64,000 nt of DNA from Longimicrobiales bacterium. Its GTDB lineage: Bacteria; Gemmatimonadota; Gemmatimonadetes; Longimicrobiales; Gaopeijiaceae. Under the pieces are notes generated by a model. It ran no database searches. It was given only the letters and a program-made list of their open reading frames with translations, and was not told where the DNA came from. The translations under genes were made by a program, and so were the position numbers. Location: contig JAPKDG010000006.1 of the NCBI GenBank assembly GCA_028822645.1, forward strand, positions 1 through 64,000. Reading direction: 5' to 3'. The first letter of the stretch is position 1; the number at the start of each line of letters is the position of its first letter. Below, one piece after another: positions 1 to 8,218 of the stretch.

Positions 1-117
1 GTTAGGGGGATGGTAAAGAGGATCTATACTGACTGGGCACAGCAAAACGGCGTCTCGGAAATGAATCCAGAAATCATGGACAGGGCTCGTATTGAGCTCG
101 GCCTAGAGGGCATGTAG
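1..117 (+). CDS. C-terminal end of a PCP_red-domain protein (partial)
   Basis: An open frame runs from base 1 to the TAG at 115-117 and gives the last 38 residues of a protein that starts outside the window. The tail has the pattern VRGMVKRIYTDWA, then NGVSEMNPEIMDRAR. This fits the second half of the PCP_red domain (protochlorophyllide reductase 57-kDa subunit C-terminal family): helix with VR..V, then G..E.....M..AR. The same domain recurs in the UspA-fusion protein and the radical SAM protein a few kb downstream, so this gene probably belongs to the same functional block. Its N-terminal part, and so its function, is not visible. The ABC ATPase gene starts 3 bases after the stop, suggesting one transcript. 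Confidence 0.6.
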   Translation, partial: VRGMVKRIYTDWAQQNGVSEMNPEIMDRARIELGLEGM

Positions 118-120
118 CAT

Positions 121-1062
121 TTGTTTGAGATAAAGTCTCTTTCTTATCAGTACCCTTCCGGGAGAACGGGATTGCAGGACATCTCTCTCGAGGGTGGTCC
201 TGGAGAGCGTATTGTTCTGATGGGCCCCAATGGGTCTGGGAAAAGTACGTTGCTTCGGTCCTTGGCTACAGAGTTGTTATATCCTAAGGGCCCCCTTGTA
301 ATATTCGGCCAGCCAATATTTAGAAATTTACAGGAAGTGCGACGAAAGATTGGGTTTGCGGGGGACCATCCGATTCATTTGCCAAGCCTAACTGGCATGG
401 AGAACGCCCAACTTTTCACCGATCTGTATGGCTTGGAACGAAAGGATGCGGGGCCGGTATTAGAGAATCTATTCGCAATATTTGGGTTGTCTAAAGTGAA
501 AGACGTTCCTGTTGGTTCCTACTCTCATGGAATGAAGAAAAAACTTCAACTTGTGGAGAGCTTGGCGCATAACCCTAAACTTATCATCTTAGACGAACCT
601 ACTTTGGGCCTTGATCCTTCTGCCCTAGAAGCATTTGTCGATTCTATGAATCACAATCAGAACCAAGACAGTTGTATAGTTTTAGCCACGAATCATCCCG
701 AATTAGCAACAAAAGTAGCGACCTCTGTCGTTTTTATGGTCGATGGAGCAATTGTCGTTCAAGGGTCACCCGCCGAACTCTTGCAGCGGCTAGATAATGA
801 GGCAAAAGTTGAGATATGGACGTCTGGGACCGCAGGAGAGGATATTGTCTTGGAGGGTATAAGGGCGAGGGTGTTTTCTGACAGAATAATTGCTAACATG
901 CCCACTGATGTGGCAGGACTACCTATTTTGATGGAAAAAATTCTTGATGTAGGCCTTGTTATTTCTAAGGTAGAAATAACAAGGCCTGATTTGGCCGATG
1001 TTTTTGGTTTGCTCACGGGGACTTCTCTGGAAAACGATCACCTACCCAGGGCAGGCTCTTGA
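121..1062 (+). CDS. ABC transporter ATP-binding protein (CcmA/ABC-2 type)
   Basis: 313-residue nucleotide-binding subunit of an ABC-2 type exporter. Walker A is at residues 35-43 (GPNGSGKST), the signature loop is the variant YSHGMKKK near 133-140, Walker B LIILDEP lies near 153-159, and the switch histidine is in ATNHP near 190. The remaining ~100 residues form the accessory C-terminal region common in this family. The start is a TTG three bases after the previous stop, with a weak AGAGGG upstream; no in-frame ATG gives a full Walker domain. It overlaps the permease gene by 4 bases (TTGA), so the two should form one transporter. Substrate is unknown. Resemblance to the CcmAB haem exporter is only general, though the cytochrome-rich surroundings make a haem or assembly role conceivable. 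Confidence 0.88.
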   Translation: MFEIKSLSYQYPSGRTGLQDISLEGGPGERIVLMGPNGSGKSTLLRSLATELLYPKGPLVIFGQPIFRNLQEVRRKIGFAGDHPIHLPSLTGMENAQLFTDLYGLERKDAGPVLENLFAIFGLSKVKDVPVGSYSHGMKKKLQLVESLAHNPKLIILDEPTLGLDPSALEAFVDSMNHNQNQDSCIVLATNHPELATKVATSVVFMVDGAIVVQGSPAELLQRLDNEAKVEIWTSGTAGEDIVLEGIRARVFSDRIIANMPTDVAGLPILMEKILDVGLVISKVEITRPDLADVFGLLTGTSLENDHLPRAGS

Positions 1063-1778
1063 GGTTTGTTATATTGAAAGCGGAATGGCGTGTCGGCCTT
1101 AGAAACAGGCGCCTGTTTTTTTTGAATACTGTAATTCCCTTGGCTTTTGTTGCTCCGATAATCCTGAGTAACGCACCACCGGTCCATGTGACAGCTATAC
1201 TTGTAGTATTGTTTGCTTTGTTTTCTACTTTCGGGTCCAGTATTCCTCTCATTCGTGACCAAGAGTCGGGACTACTGCAGAGATATGTAATGACCGGCCT
1301 GAACCCAGGGCGATTGGTACTGGAGCGCACAGTTGGATTTGTAGCGATTGATTTCTTACAACTGATCCCCGCCATGCTTCTGATAATATTTACGTACAGT
1401 AGTACCCTTGGCTCTACCCTCCTGTTTGTAGTCGCGGTTCTACTCAGTCTGTTGGCTGGCAACTTAGTCGGCGTGCTGGCGGCTACTATTGCCCGCTCCA
1501 TTGCAGAGGGGGCTTTGTTTTCGAGTGGAATTGCTCTCTACCTGGTCCACCTGGCGGGCGTTTTCCGTGTAGCTTCTGGCGGAAGCCTTTGGGCCACCCT
1601 GGAGCTATGGATACCTTTTCGTCCGCTATATATTGCTGTCAGAGGTATTGTTACTGGCATAAGTCCAACAGACACTATGGGTTTAATGGCCCTTCCCATA
1701 GTGGCTACTGTGGGTTTGGTTCTGGTAACGTATTTGCGGGGGCAGATGTTGTCGATATCGAAGAAAATGAATAGCTGA
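1059..1778 (+). CDS. ABC-2 type transporter permease
   Basis: 239-residue integral membrane protein with about six hydrophobic segments and no soluble domain, the usual size for an ABC-2/CcmB-like permease. The start is a TTG at 1059 overlapping the TGA of the ATPase gene (TTGA), so translation is coupled. The motif RDQESGLLQRYVMTGLNPGR between TM2 and TM3 is typical of ABC-2 permeases, where this cytoplasmic loop contacts the ATPase. A long hairpin 36 bases after the stop probably ends the transcript. Substrate not predictable. Confidence 0.82.
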   Translation: MRFVILKAEWRVGLRNRRLFFLNTVIPLAFVAPIILSNAPPVHVTAILVVLFALFSTFGSSIPLIRDQESGLLQRYVMTGLNPGRLVLERTVGFVAIDFLQLIPAMLLIIFTYSSTLGSTLLFVVAVLLSLLAGNLVGVLAATIARSIAEGALFSSGIALYLVHLAGVFRVASGGSLWATLELWIPFRPLYIAVRGIVTGISPTDTMGLMALPIVATVGLVLVTYLRGQMLSISKKMNS

Positions 1779-1813
1779 CAATTGGAAGGTTTGTAGGAGC
1801 AAGCTGACCTTTT

Positions 1814-1865
1814 CGGGCTACTTCTACTTATGGTTGCACATACAACTATAGGTAGAAGTAGCCCG
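1814..1865 (+). terminator. Long near-perfect hairpin after the ABC transporter genes
   Basis: Bases 1814-1827 (CGGGCTACTTCTAC) are the exact reverse complement of 1852-1865. A T-G wobble follows (1828/1851), then a second arm of 8 pairs (1829-1836 with 1843-1850, one wobble) and a 6-base loop. That is 23 pairs in 52 bases. A T-rich stretch (CTTTTTGT, 1873-1880) follows, itself in the loop of a smaller hairpin (CTTGTG 1867-1872 / CACAAG 1881-1886). Position right after the permease stop suggests a transcription terminator. The stem is longer than a typical intrinsic terminator, so RNA processing or mRNA stabilisation is also possible. Confidence 0.65.
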
Positions 1866-2031
1866 GCTTGTGCTTTTTGTCACAAGAAGCTATTTTTGAT
1901 CCTGGAAATTTGGGGTAACTACTGGTGAAAATAGGCATTTCCCCAAGCTAATCGGAGGCCGCACAGCTCTGCCCGTTTGAATCTCTACGCCAGGTGCTGT
2001 GGTATGGTGGATGGCATAGGTTAAACATAAA

Positions 2032-2065
2032 CATCCTTAATTCGATGTGGAATTGAATTAGGATG
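2032..2065 (+). promoter_or_regulatory. Inverted repeat just upstream of the UspA/PCP_red gene
   Basis: CATCCTTAATTC (2032-2043) and GAATTAGGATG (2055-2065) are complementary apart from one bulged T, with an 11-base spacer. The repeat ends 16 bases before the ATG at 2082, just before the GAGGCAAAG ribosome-binding region. It could be a repressor or activator site or a leader RNA hairpin for the long respiratory operon that follows. No promoter hexamers could be assigned with confidence in 1887-2031, which otherwise holds no gene. Confidence 0.4.
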
Positions 2066-2081
2066 ATTCGAGGCAAAGAGT

Positions 2082-4175
2082 ATGTATAATGAGGTTTTTG
2101 TTCCAATTGACAACTCAGATCACTCCCACTGGGCCGTAGACAGAGCTATTGAGATCTGCAAGAACTCTGGCGGTAGTATCGTTGGCAATCATGTGTACGC
2201 TGCTCGGTTGCACGATGTTCGTTTTCGACAGCTGGAAACGGGACTTCCTGCACAATTCCAAACTGCTCAAGAAATTAAGCGGCAACGTAAGATTCATGAC
2301 AAGCTGATCGAAAAAGGGTTGCAGTTGATTTCTGATTCCTTTTTAGACCAAACTGCCAAGATATGCTCAAAGGCAGGCGTTCCCCTTACTAGGCAATTGT
2401 TAGAGGGAATTAATTACGAAGAGATCATACGGGAAGCTAACAAGGGGGCCGGTCGACTGCCCAGTCTCATTGGGTTTGATCCAAATATAGCTGATAAATA
2501 TGATGGTGGCGAGAACGTACGGAGTGACGTTAAGCTCGGAGATGATGGCCGGATCGTGGCTGAAGATGAGGACCCAGACGAAAAACTGTCTGGGTCGAGC
2601 GGGCGTGAATACGACTTGCTGGTTATAGGTGCTCACGGGATCGGCATTCAACCCCTTTCTCAGCTGGGAGGAATGGTTTCCAGGGTCATTCGGCATGTAG
2701 AGAAAGACATCCTGATAACGAAGGACAAGAAACCCCTGAGGGAGGGCTCTTGGATGGTCTGCGTAGATGGGTCCTCTTATTCCTACAAGGCGATGCGCCA
2801 GGCCTTGGAGATGGCCAGGGATTTCAATGCCAAACTGTTTGTCTGCTCGGCCTTCGACGTGGAATACCATCACTCGGTTTTTGGAAACATTAAAGATATT
2901 CTTTCTGTACAAGCTTCAAAGGTCTTTAAGTTCGAAGAACAAGAGGAGTTACATAATAATATCATCGACAAAGGACTACTTAAGTTGGCTCAGGCCAATC
3001 TGAAAAGGGCGGAGGTTATGGCCCAGGAATTTCCAGACGTGGAAGTAGAGACGCAAATACTTGTAGGGAAGCCATTCCAGTGTATCCTTCAGTGGATAGA
3101 AGAGATTGATCCTAGCCTTTTGATCCTAGCTAGGCATGGCAACCACCGAATTGAAGGGACCGACATGGGCTCTCAAGTGGAAAACCTGTGTCGACTAGCC
3201 CCTGGAAACATGTTGGTGACGGGCACCTTAGATGTGGCGCCAGATGACATTCCCTGGATTGAAGAAGACGGGGAATCTGGACTGGAATGGGCCCCTGATG
3301 CGGAGGTACGCATTTTGAGAGTTCCGCCTTTTGCTTTGGGAATAGCCAGAAAAGCTGTAGAAGAGTTCACCCTAGACAATTACGGGCCTGGAGCGAACGG
3401 GACATATAAAATAGAGGTGAATGGTGCGGGTTCCCGCTCCCTTGAAGAGGTTGAAACCGAGCATGACGGTGAATCTGTCCCTCCCCTAGGGAAAGATGGG
3501 ATGCCGATGGTTACAGGTGACCGCTTGGACGAAGCCATTAAGAAGCTACTGCCTACCCATATGCAATTGATAATGGGCATCGGTACGGCGGAAGAGTTGG
3601 CACTAGCGGAGGTGAAGGCCCAAGAAGCAATGAAGCGGACACTGGTCAAAGGCTTTGATCTCGATCTCGATCCAGAGGTAGCCACGATAGAAACCACCTG
3701 TCCCTACACTGGTCATGTTACCACAAGAGAAAGGATTTCAACGGATCCTGTTCAGTGGACTGAGGAGGCTTTCGAGAGACTTGACGCGGTTCCACTAATA
3801 GCCCGGCCCCTGGCCAGGAATACGGTTGAGAGGTTCGCACGCGAGCATGAATTCTGGCGAGTGACAACTATGGTAATGGACGAGAATAAACAAGCCATGA
3901 TCGAGGCGGACGAGTTCGATATGGATACAATGTTGGTCATGTTTAAGGAGTTACAGACAAAGCAGCTTAAGGCTGCAGCGGAAGGAATAGATGGGATGAC
4001 TCCTGAGATGAGGAAATTTATAGAGGAAGCAAAGGCTAATGGGGTGACGCGGTGTCCCATTAGGGACATTGAAGAGGCGGCTGAAAACTGTCCGGTTGAT
4101 CTCAAGATGGTGTCACCTGAGGACGCCAAGTCAGCTATAGAGAAGTTTATGGATACGGAGAACAATAAAGCGTGA
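2082..4175 (+). CDS. Double UspA-domain protein fused to two PCP_red-like domains
   Basis: 697-residue soluble protein. Residues 1-215 form a first universal-stress-protein fold: FVPIDNSDHSHWAVDRA at the N-terminus and LLVIGAHGIG near 185, with an acidic insertion. Residues 216-390 form a second: WMVCVDGSSYSYKAMRQALE, LLILARHGNHR and a final NMLVTG. The second half carries two PCP_red-like repeats, near 400-435 (LEWAPDAEVRILRVPPFALG) and 557-600 (VQWTEEAFERLDAVPLIARP). A CPYTG motif lies near 545 and a CPIRDIEEAAENCP segment near the end. The radical SAM gene overlaps by 4 bases (GTGA) and also ends in a PCP_red domain, so the two probably act together. UspA domains bind nucleotides or act as sensors; what PCP_red does outside chlorophyll synthesis is not established. 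Function unknown. Confidence 0.85.
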   Translation: MYNEVFVPIDNSDHSHWAVDRAIEICKNSGGSIVGNHVYAARLHDVRFRQLETGLPAQFQTAQEIKRQRKIHDKLIEKGLQLISDSFLDQTAKICSKAGVPLTRQLLEGINYEEIIREANKGAGRLPSLIGFDPNIADKYDGGENVRSDVKLGDDGRIVAEDEDPDEKLSGSSGREYDLLVIGAHGIGIQPLSQLGGMVSRVIRHVEKDILITKDKKPLREGSWMVCVDGSSYSYKAMRQALEMARDFNAKLFVCSAFDVEYHHSVFGNIKDILSVQASKVFKFEEQEELHNNIIDKGLLKLAQANLKRAEVMAQEFPDVEVETQILVGKPFQCILQWIEEIDPSLLILARHGNHRIEGTDMGSQVENLCRLAPGNMLVTGTLDVAPDDIPWIEEDGESGLEWAPDAEVRILRVPPFALGIARKAVEEFTLDNYGPGANGTYKIEVNGAGSRSLEEVETEHDGESVPPLGKDGMPMVTGDRLDEAIKKLLPTHMQLIMGIGTAEELALAEVKAQEAMKRTLVKGFDLDLDPEVATIETTCPYTGHVTTRERISTDPVQWTEEAFERLDAVPLIARPLARNTVERFAREHEFWRVTTMVMDENKQAMIEADEFDMDTMLVMFKELQTKQLKAAAEGIDGMTPEMRKFIEEAKANGVTRCPIRDIEEAAENCPVDLKMVSPEDAKSAIEKFMDTENNKA

Positions 4176-5527
4176 TTCCAAGCTCTGGGACGGCAGTGCT
4201 TTCTGAGGATACGTTGGTGGCTCCTTCTGAGAGGCCCGAAAAGGCCTATGTGCCCCACATAGTGGCATGGAACCTAACTAAGAGATGCAATCTTGCCTGT
4301 GCTCATTGCTATATTTCGGCGGGATCCTGGCACGCCCAAGAAAGCGAACTTCCTACAGACGAATGCCTGCGGATACTCAATGAAATTTTGGAGTTGAATC
4401 CAAGTCCTATGTTGATCCTGACAGGTGGCGAGCCCTTGCTGCGCGATGATCTTGAAGAGATCGCAGAAGCAGCTTCATCCAGGGGTGCGACTGTTGTGAT
4501 CGGCACTAACGGAACAGGCCTTACAGAGACCCGAATCGACTCCTTGATAGGCTCTGGGGTTAAGGGGGTGGCGGTCAGTATTGATTCTCTCAGGCCTGAT
4601 TATCATGACCGTTTCAGGCATGGCGGCGGGGCTCTCAGTGAGACTCAAGCAGCGGTGACTAGATGTGCGCAGAAGAAGCTTGATTTTGTGATACAGACGA
4701 CTGTGACAAGTGGAAATCGGCAGGAATTAAGTGATATTGCCAGGTGGGCTGCTAATGCCGGAGCAATTTCATTTAATGTGTATTTTGTGGTTCCTACTGG
4801 CAGGGCTGAACGCATGAAGGGGATGAGCGCAACGGAAAACGAAGAAGTCTTAAAAGATCTGGTTTCCCTAGAGGAGCTTTACAGGGGGACAATGATGGTC
4901 CGTTCGAAGTGCCAGCCTCAAATTATGAGGCATGTGATTGAAGGAGGGTCGGATTCCCCTCTTCTCAACTATGAGACGCGGTGCCCCTGCGGCGTACACT
5001 ACGTTAGAATTACTCCAGAGGGGAAAGTGACTCCCTGTCCTTACATGCCCCTGATTGCAGGAGATCTTCTTACTCAAAGTTTTAAGGAGATCTGGGAAAC
5101 ATCGCCAGTATTTAGTGACTTAAGAGAAGGTGAGCTTTCGGGTCGATGTGGTAGGTGCGAGTACAGAGAGGTGTGCGGTGGTTGTAGGGCTAGAGCCTAT
5201 GCTGATAGTGGTGACCATTTGGGGCCAGATGATTCTTGTGCCTATGATCCAGTCGGAGACAAACCATTGGTAGCGGTGAAGCAGGGGATGTCCTACGGAC
5301 AGGCAGTTGGGAAAACCAGCCTGGAGTGGACTCCTGAGGCCTATGAGAAGGTACAAAAGATACCTAGTTTTGTTAGGGGCGTGGTGGTTGAAAGGGTGGA
5401 AAAATATGCGCATGCTAGGGGGTATGAAGTGGTAGATATGGAAGTGATGACAAAGGTTCGCGAGGACATGCCAGTAGATTTCTCTAAAAAACTCCCTTTC
5501 TTTTTAGGTGGAGGAGGTAGGGCATAA
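4172..5527 (+). CDS. Radical SAM/SPASM protein with C-terminal PCP_red domain
   Basis: 451-residue radical SAM enzyme. The [4Fe-4S]-SAM motif CNLACAHC is near residues 36-43, the GGEP SAM-binding motif near 85, and a SPASM-type cysteine region (CGRCEYREVCGGCRA, then a Cys near 353) holds auxiliary clusters. Similar enzymes mature haem (haem d1 NirJ, AhbD) or peptides (PqqE, AnSME). Residues about 385-435 form a PCP_red domain (LEWTPEAYEKVQKIPSFVRG). Start is GTG at 4172, overlapping the UspA gene stop. The next gene, a bd-like cytochrome, starts at the stop codon. No small precursor-peptide gene is visible nearby, so a role in modifying haem or a respiratory protein is an inference from context. 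Confidence 0.88.
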   Translation: MIPSSGTAVLSEDTLVAPSERPEKAYVPHIVAWNLTKRCNLACAHCYISAGSWHAQESELPTDECLRILNEILELNPSPMLILTGGEPLLRDDLEEIAEAASSRGATVVIGTNGTGLTETRIDSLIGSGVKGVAVSIDSLRPDYHDRFRHGGGALSETQAAVTRCAQKKLDFVIQTTVTSGNRQELSDIARWAANAGAISFNVYFVVPTGRAERMKGMSATENEEVLKDLVSLEELYRGTMMVRSKCQPQIMRHVIEGGSDSPLLNYETRCPCGVHYVRITPEGKVTPCPYMPLIAGDLLTQSFKEIWETSPVFSDLREGELSGRCGRCEYREVCGGCRARAYADSGDHLGPDDSCAYDPVGDKPLVAVKQGMSYGQAVGKTSLEWTPEAYEKVQKIPSFVRGVVVERVEKYAHARGYEVVDMEVMTKVREDMPVDFSKKLPFFLGGGGRA

Positions 5528-7353
5528 TGGCCACCTTGGCAGCTGCCACAGGGAAGAGAAAAATTAAACTAAATCAGAACTGCGGACGGTCCTTGTTCTG
5601 GCCAGCTTTGGCTGTTTTTGGGATCGCCAGTCAGTTCGCCAGTCCTGATCTATTGTTGGCTCAAAGCTTAGAAGGCGTGAGGCAGTACGGAGAGTTTCCT
5701 TTGGTTGGGAGTCGGGTTGCTATTTGGGTTGCAGCCCAGGTTCATCTTTTGTTCGCTGCTTTTGTCCTTGGTGTGCCGATGTTTGCTGTGGTAGCTGAAG
5801 CTGTAGGCATTTTCGGAGGAGACAGCAAGTATGATAAGCTGGCAAAGGAATTTACCAGGCTGCTATTGGTAGCATACTCCGCCACAGCAATCTGGGGAGC
5901 AATTTTATCCTTCCTGTTGGTGACTCTCTATCCTGGGCTGTGGCTGTACCTTACTGAAATATTCCAAGTGTCAATGTGGATTTATGTATGTCTGTTTTTC
6001 TTTGAATCTTTCACTTTATATCTGTACTACTACGGGTGGGACCTCTGGAATACAGGTAGGGCCAAATGGGTACATTGGACCTTGGGGATTCTCCTGAATA
6101 TCTGGGGAACTGCAGTCATGTTCATAGCAAACTCATGGCTGACATATATGATGAGCCCCCCTGCAGATGTCACCCCTGATACGGCTCCAGGCATGGTTCA
6201 ATTTTGGAGCGCTTTTGCCAATGCGACTTGGATGCCCATTAATATCCACAGGATTATTGCCAACGTTGTATTCGGGGGCGCGATTGTGGGCGCTTATGCA
6301 GCTTATCGATTCCTGGTCGCGAGGACAGATGAAGAAAGGGCTCATTATGATTGGATGGGGTATATAGGGAACCTCATAGCTATGGGAGCGTTAATTATAC
6401 TGCCTTTCGCCGGCTATTATTTGGGCAGGGAGATCTACGAGTTTAATCAGCAAATGGGCATCACCATGATGGGCGGCTTTATGAGTTGGCTTTGGATAAT
6501 CCAAGCTTTTTTGATTGGCGTGCTATTTTTGGCTGGGAACTACTATCTCTGGGTTGGCATGGGGCGTATACCAGGTGCGGAGCGCTTTATGCCCTACACT
6601 AAGTATATGCTGGTCGTACTCGTCCTGGGGGTTATGGTGTGGGCCACTCCGAATACGATGATTGCTGATCGAGAAGAAATAGCTGCGATGGGTGGTACTC
6701 ATCATCCATTTCTAGGTGTACTGGGTGTCATGAGTGCAAAGAATACTGCTGTCAATCTGATGATTCTGACAACCTTTTTGTCCTTCTTGCTTTATCGGAG
6801 GGCAAATTCTCGTCCGACTGTGGATTGGGCTAGGACGGGAACCATAGTACAAGGAGCACTTTTCGTGCTGGCCTCTTTGATAGTCGTATTCTATGGCGTC
6901 TACGGCTATTTTGTTCCTGCAATTGTGAGGATTGGTTTTTCCGTTTATCAAGTCCTAGCCGTGTTGGCGACTATAATTGGAGTCATCACTATAGATGTGT
7001 TCATGTTACGAGGAGCAGAATCCAGAGGGGATATAAGGTGGGGTCAGATGCCGCCCAGGTCCCAGTATGCACTTTTTATTTTGGCAGTGACCTTCACGTG
7101 GCTCATGGGTTTGATGGGTTTTGCGCGCAGTGGAATTCGCCAGCATTGGCACGTATGGGAAGTTGTAAGAGATACGAGTGAATATGCGGCAACACCTGCC
7201 CTAGGGTATGCGGCGATTGTCATTTCTTGTTGTGTTTTGATTTTTTTCACCTTGGTCTCTTTTATCTTCTGGCTCGGGGGCTTGGCAGAGAAAGGAACAA
7301 AGGCAAGCGCAGATTCAGTTGCTGCGACTAGCTCCACTCAGGGAGTGAGTTGA
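5527..7353 (+). CDS. Cytochrome bd-like quinol oxidase subunit I-type membrane protein
   Basis: 608-residue polytopic membrane protein with about 13-14 hydrophobic helices after a charged N-terminus. The beginning of the core (GSRVAIWVAAQVHLLFAAFV) resembles subunit I of cytochrome bd, with a histidine in the first core helix. Further candidate haem ligands are in MPINIHRIIANV and GIRQHWHVWE. It is longer than CydA (about 440-520) and no CydB gene follows. Such bd-like proteins are known next to c-type cytochromes in nitrifiers and other phyla. The gene starts at the last base of the radical SAM stop codon and is followed by three cytochrome c genes. Whether it oxidises quinol, reduces oxygen, or passes electrons between quinone and cytochrome c cannot be decided here. 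Confidence 0.72.
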   Translation: MATLAAATGKRKIKLNQNCGRSLFWPALAVFGIASQFASPDLLLAQSLEGVRQYGEFPLVGSRVAIWVAAQVHLLFAAFVLGVPMFAVVAEAVGIFGGDSKYDKLAKEFTRLLLVAYSATAIWGAILSFLLVTLYPGLWLYLTEIFQVSMWIYVCLFFFESFTLYLYYYGWDLWNTGRAKWVHWTLGILLNIWGTAVMFIANSWLTYMMSPPADVTPDTAPGMVQFWSAFANATWMPINIHRIIANVVFGGAIVGAYAAYRFLVARTDEERAHYDWMGYIGNLIAMGALIILPFAGYYLGREIYEFNQQMGITMMGGFMSWLWIIQAFLIGVLFLAGNYYLWVGMGRIPGAERFMPYTKYMLVVLVLGVMVWATPNTMIADREEIAAMGGTHHPFLGVLGVMSAKNTAVNLMILTTFLSFLLYRRANSRPTVDWARTGTIVQGALFVLASLIVVFYGVYGYFVPAIVRIGFSVYQVLAVLATIIGVITIDVFMLRGAESRGDIRWGQMPPRSQYALFILAVTFTWLMGLMGFARSGIRQHWHVWEVVRDTSEYAATPALGYAAIVISCCVLIFFTLVSFIFWLGGLAEKGTKASADSVAATSSTQGVS

Positions 7354-7404
7354 TGGAGCCAAAGGTCTATTTGGACAGGATGTGTAAAACGATAGGGGTC
7401 GTCT

Positions 7405-8205
7405 GTGTTAACTGAAAATTTGAAAATAATCGGAGTTGTAGTGGGGACCATAGGCCTCTTTACTCTCGTAGCAAACTCCATTCCTCAGGTCCAGTCTGAG
7501 GTCCCACAGGATCTTAGTTTCGGGACGGATGTCACGGCTGCTGAACTGACAGCGTCAGGTGGATTGTTGTTTGGTTCGGCTGGGGGTTGTACAGCATGTC
7601 ACGGTCTCGGCACTCGTGCTCCCAATCTCTTGACAAGTAATGGAAGTGAAGGTCCTATCGGTGCGCGTTGTGGAGACAGGGTGACTGGGGAGAGCTGTAA
7701 AGAGTATTTATACCGCGCCATGATTGAACCTAATGTTTTCTTGGTGGAGGGATATAGCCCGATTATGCCAGATATGAGAAGATCTCTTTCGAACGATCAG
7801 ATCTGGGCGTTGGTTGCTTATCTGGAAGCGCAAGGAGGAGAAGTGACTGTCACAGGAGCTGATATTAACCAGGAAGGGGAAGGAGAGGCTCAGACCACTA
7901 TGGCAGCAGCACCGGTACCCGCTGGTCCTACGAGTGACGCAACTGATCCGTTGGAGATTTTGCGAGCAAATGCCTGCTTAGGTTGCCATGTCCTGTCTGG
8001 TGAAGGGGCGCCTATTGGTCCTGGCTTCGATGGAATTGGCGGACGGGTGTCAGCTGATTATATTCGCGAGTCAATTTTAAAGCCATCGGTGGCAGCCGCT
8101 GAAGGGTACGAGGCATTTGCGGGTCTCATGCCCGCCATCTATGCCAATCAATTGACAGCAGGGCAACTGGAAAATGTGGTTATGTTTCTGGCAGAGCTAC
8201 GCTAG
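7405..8205 (+). CDS. Dihaem cytochrome c
   Basis: 266-residue exported or membrane-anchored protein. A hydrophobic N-terminal helix (residues 8-24) is followed by two class I cytochrome c domains, with haem motifs CTACH at 62-66 and CLGCH near 191-195. Candidate distal ligands are Met in PIMPDM and AGLMPAI. An Ala/Pro/Thr-rich linker joins the domains. Start is GTG at 7405. It lies 51 bases after the bd-like gene and 13 bases before the next cytochrome, so it is a likely periplasmic electron carrier of this cluster. Confidence 0.85.
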   Translation: MLTENLKIIGVVVGTIGLFTLVANSIPQVQSEVPQDLSFGTDVTAAELTASGGLLFGSAGGCTACHGLGTRAPNLLTSNGSEGPIGARCGDRVTGESCKEYLYRAMIEPNVFLVEGYSPIMPDMRRSLSNDQIWALVAYLEAQGGEVTVTGADINQEGEGEAQTTMAAAPVPAGPTSDATDPLEILRANACLGCHVLSGEGAPIGPGFDGIGGRVSADYIRESILKPSVAAAEGYEAFAGLMPAIYANQLTAGQLENVVMFLAELR

Positions 8206-8218
8206 AGAGGATAAATAG

